Part shown: positions 62,355 to 64,000 of the stretch, piece after piece
How the letters are laid out: every line of letters starts with the position of its first letter
Numbering within the stretch: the stretch's first letter is position 1
From: Planctomycetota bacterium
Lineage (GTDB): Bacteria > Planctomycetota > Phycisphaerae > UBA1845 > PWPN01
Assembly: GCA_022711465.1 (NCBI GenBank)
Contig: JAKLEZ010000005.1
Span: 1 to 64,000, forward strand
DNA length: 64,000 bases
Reading direction: 5' to 3'
Made by a program: the position numbers and the translations under genes
The notes under the pieces: generated by a model
Told to the model about the DNA's origin: nothing
Seen by the model: the letters and a program-made list of their open reading frames with translations, nothing else
Databases searched by the model: none

Positions 62355-64000
62355 ATGCGAACATCGAGGTTATGGAAGCCGATCATTCGGACTGCCCCGG
62401 CGGCCGCAGTGGTCCTGGCAGGCTGTGGTCCGCCTCCCGGTACGGCCCCGATTCTCCGCCACACCGTCGAGACCGTCACGCTCCGCCGGGCAGGGCAACC
62501 TCTTGCGCGTGAACCGCTGTTCACCTCGTGGCTGCCAGACGTCGGGAGGATGGGAGAAGAGGTCCGGCGACGGCATTTGCCACCCGATCCGGGATGGGCA
62601 AACGTGCTGGCCGAGGAGTTCCGCGAGGCCGCGACCGAGGTCGTACCCGGCTGGCGAATCGTCGACTTCCCTTCGCTGAAGATCGCCACCCTGAACGGGC
62701 GGCGGAGTATTGAGATCCGCGGGCCGGCGGACATGAAGGCGCCCTGCGGTCTGGAATGCGACCTGAGCGCCGCCTCCCTCACGGGCCGGGACGCCCGGCT
62801 GGATTGGTGTCTCAGCTGCCGATCACCACAGCAAGCAGAGGCCATTCAGGGAATCAGAATCACCGTCACCGCCGGCGGTGACGCCGGCCAGAGCACGTCG
62901 ATCACCGTGCCGCTGCAGTCGGGCGTATCACCGGGCTGGGAATGGCAGCACGCGTGGTTGCGGTTCGAGTCGGGAATGCGGAGCGCGACCTTGAGGATCG
63001 TGGCGGAGCGACCTGGCGCCGCGGTCACACTCGGTGCGGTTCGCCTGGCTGCACGGCGATCTGCCCAGCCGGGGAATCCGCCGTCGATTGACTCGGCCGC
63101 CACCCAGGCCGCCGGTCACACCGGCTCCCAGGCCCGCAACTGGCTGGTCGGCGGCAGCTTCGAGACCGGCTCCAGCGGGTTCTACGCCAGCGCCGTCACC
63201 CGTTGGCCCAACGGCGGCGAGCGTGTCATCCCCATCGATTGGCGTCTCTCGGAAGATGCCGCCGAAGGCACCACCGCCCTGGCGATCAGCGTGCCCGAGT
63301 TCGGAGGCCGTGTGGGCTTCGGCCCCGTGAACCTGGACCGGGGAGCCGTCCCCTCGCCGCAGATCCATCTCCGTTTTCTAGCCAAGTCCGCCCGTCCAAC
63401 GAAACTCACCGCCACGTTGCGCAGTCGCGCCAGGACACTCGACCAGCGGACGTTCGTTCTGTCTCCGAGCTGGCAGCGATTCCACAGTCTCTTCCGGATC
63501 AACACCCGCCATGAAGACGACCGACGCGAATGGTCGGCAGCTGAGCTGATCTTCGATTTCGCCGGAGACCGCGTACCGGAGGTCAACGAATGCGGGCTCG
63601 ACGCGGTGGCACTCACCAACTCACCGATTGATTTCTCCGGCCTGCGAAGCGCCCCGGTCGAGATTGGCATCCTTGGACTCCATCCCGAATCGGGTGACCT
63701 TGGGCATCTGATCGACGAGCGGACGAAGGCCTCGGTGACGATCCGGCTGGTGGGCGACTCGTTGGCCGCTCCCTGGGGGACATCGGCCGCAAGCCAGCCG
63801 GCCCGGACGGCCGAAGCCCGGTTCTCAGTCCGCCGCGCAGGCGAGCTGGCCGTCGACGTACTCGATGCCTGGGATCGTCCGGTCGGCAGGCTGACCCGGG
63901 CGATTTCGCTGCCGCCGAGCGGGACGGTGATCGAGAACGTCGACCTGGACGGGCTGACGCGCGGATACTACCGCATTGTGGCCTCGCTCTGGGACGGGAC
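62355..64000 (+). CDS. Large lipoprotein, 3' end beyond the window
   Basis: At least 548 codons stay open from ATG 62355 to the window end. AGGAG lies four nt upstream and the previous stop only 6 nt before the start, so it is co-transcribed with the Tat-exported gene. Residues 1-24 are a lipoprotein signal ending in VVLAGC (Cys24). The rest is exported and beta-rich, with repeated jelly-roll-like stretches (NWLVGGSFETGSSGFYASAV; ISVPEFGGRVGFGPVNLDRG). Such regions occur in large glycan-binding or glycosidase proteins; the catalytic part, if any, is outside the window. Confidence 0.75.
   Translation, partial: MRTSRLWKPIIRTAPAAAVVLAGCGPPPGTAPILRHTVETVTLRRAGQPLAREPLFTSWLPDVGRMGEEVRRRHLPPDPGWANVLAEEFREAATEVVPGWRIVDFPSLKIATLNGRRSIEIRGPADMKAPCGLECDLSAASLTGRDARLDWCLSCRSPQQAEAIQGIRITVTAGGDAGQSTSITVPLQSGVSPGWEWQHAWLRFESGMRSATLRIVAERPGAAVTLGAVRLAARRSAQPGNPPSIDSAATQAAGHTGSQARNWLVGGSFETGSSGFYASAVTRWPNGGERVIPIDWRLSEDAAEGTTALAISVPEFGGRVGFGPVNLDRGAVPSPQIHLRFLAKSARPTKLTATLRSRARTLDQRTFVLSPSWQRFHSLFRINTRHEDDRREWSAAELIFDFAGDRVPEVNECGLDAVALTNSPIDFSGLRSAPVEIGILGLHPESGDLGHLIDERTKASVTIRLVGDSLAAPWGTSAASQPARTAEARFSVRRAGELAVDVLDAWDRPVGRLTRAISLPPSGTVIENVDLDGLTRGYYRIVASLWDG

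Noticed and set aside
1..64000. tRNA, rRNA and other structural RNA genes
   Set aside because: I looked for T-loop signatures and conserved rRNA stretches by eye and found none. A covariance-model scan would be decisive.

Overview
This window reads as a high-GC bacterial chromosome, most likely a Planctomycetota (Phycisphaerae-like) genome or metagenome bin. That is an inference. It rests on a secreted protein with a dockerin-like calcium repeat and Ig-like modules, a DUF5009-type acyltransferase, a GH172/DUF2961 enzyme, several exported rhamnosidase-like enzymes, a G-H-I-J-K pseudopilin operon whose leader peptides carry SAISGQRSA-type repeats, and sigma factors of a divergent kind. I see no rRNA, tRNA, phage, IS element or CRISPR array. 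Long antisense open frames over most genes are GC shadows and are left out.

Layout. 0.1-4.6 kb: an ATP-dependent activase with two BadF-type domains and a 2-hydroxyacyl-CoA-dehydratase-like partner that overlaps it by 163 nt, behind a strong sigma70 promoter. 4.7-7.1 kb (minus): one frame encoding a short histidine kinase fused to a CoA-disulfide-reductase-like flavoprotein with a degenerate rhodanese domain. 7.3-8.1 kb: a PIG-L/LmbE deacetylase. 8.2-17.3 kb (minus): five pseudopilin genes in the type II secretion order G-H-I-J-K, the first four joined by 4-nt overlaps, the last very large. 17.4-24.3 kb (minus): a tandem repeat, a GH172 enzyme, a membrane acyltransferase and a large secreted protein. 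24.5-30.3 kb: a sulfate/thiosulfate ABC operon divergent from a sigma54 activator, with a palindromic -24/-12 element between them. 30.4-39.3 kb: nth, a sigma70-family factor with tandem operator-like dyads in its promoter, priA, a NatA/NatB-type exporter whose permease carries a CPBP protease domain, and pyrF. 39.5-43.3 kb: a membrane-anchored GspE-like protein without key ATPase residues and a CvpA-like membrane protein. 43.8-48.8 kb: a GH106-like enzyme, a GH99/WbsX-like protein and an ECF-type sigma factor. 48.8-54.0 kb: a deoxyhypusine-synthase-like protein and a corrinoid methyl-transfer set (corrinoid protein, two UroD-type methyltransferases, MetH-type reactivation protein). 54.1-56.5 kb: a GH78 rhamnosidase. 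56.6 kb: a decayed thioesterase. 57.2-59.9 kb (minus): sirC-hemX-hemA. 60.0-64.0 kb: a membrane thioredoxin, a Tat-exported sugar-isomerase-like protein and a lipoprotein cut by the window end.

How it fits together. Three themes stand out: breakdown of plant or algal polysaccharide (GH172, GH106, GH99-like, GH78 and a candidate surface-protein export system), C1/corrinoid and acyl-CoA radical chemistry (UroD-type methyltransferases, corrinoid protein, activase), and sulfur and tetrapyrrole supply (sulfate uptake, CoA-disulfide reductase, precorrin-2 dehydrogenase). Links between the themes are inferred from gene proximity only. The best candidates for something new are the kinase-flavoprotein fusion with an internal start site, the pseudo-ATPase/CvpA pair, the palindromic sigma54 element, the tandem operators before the sigma factor, and the short repeat inserted in frame into two prepilin leaders.
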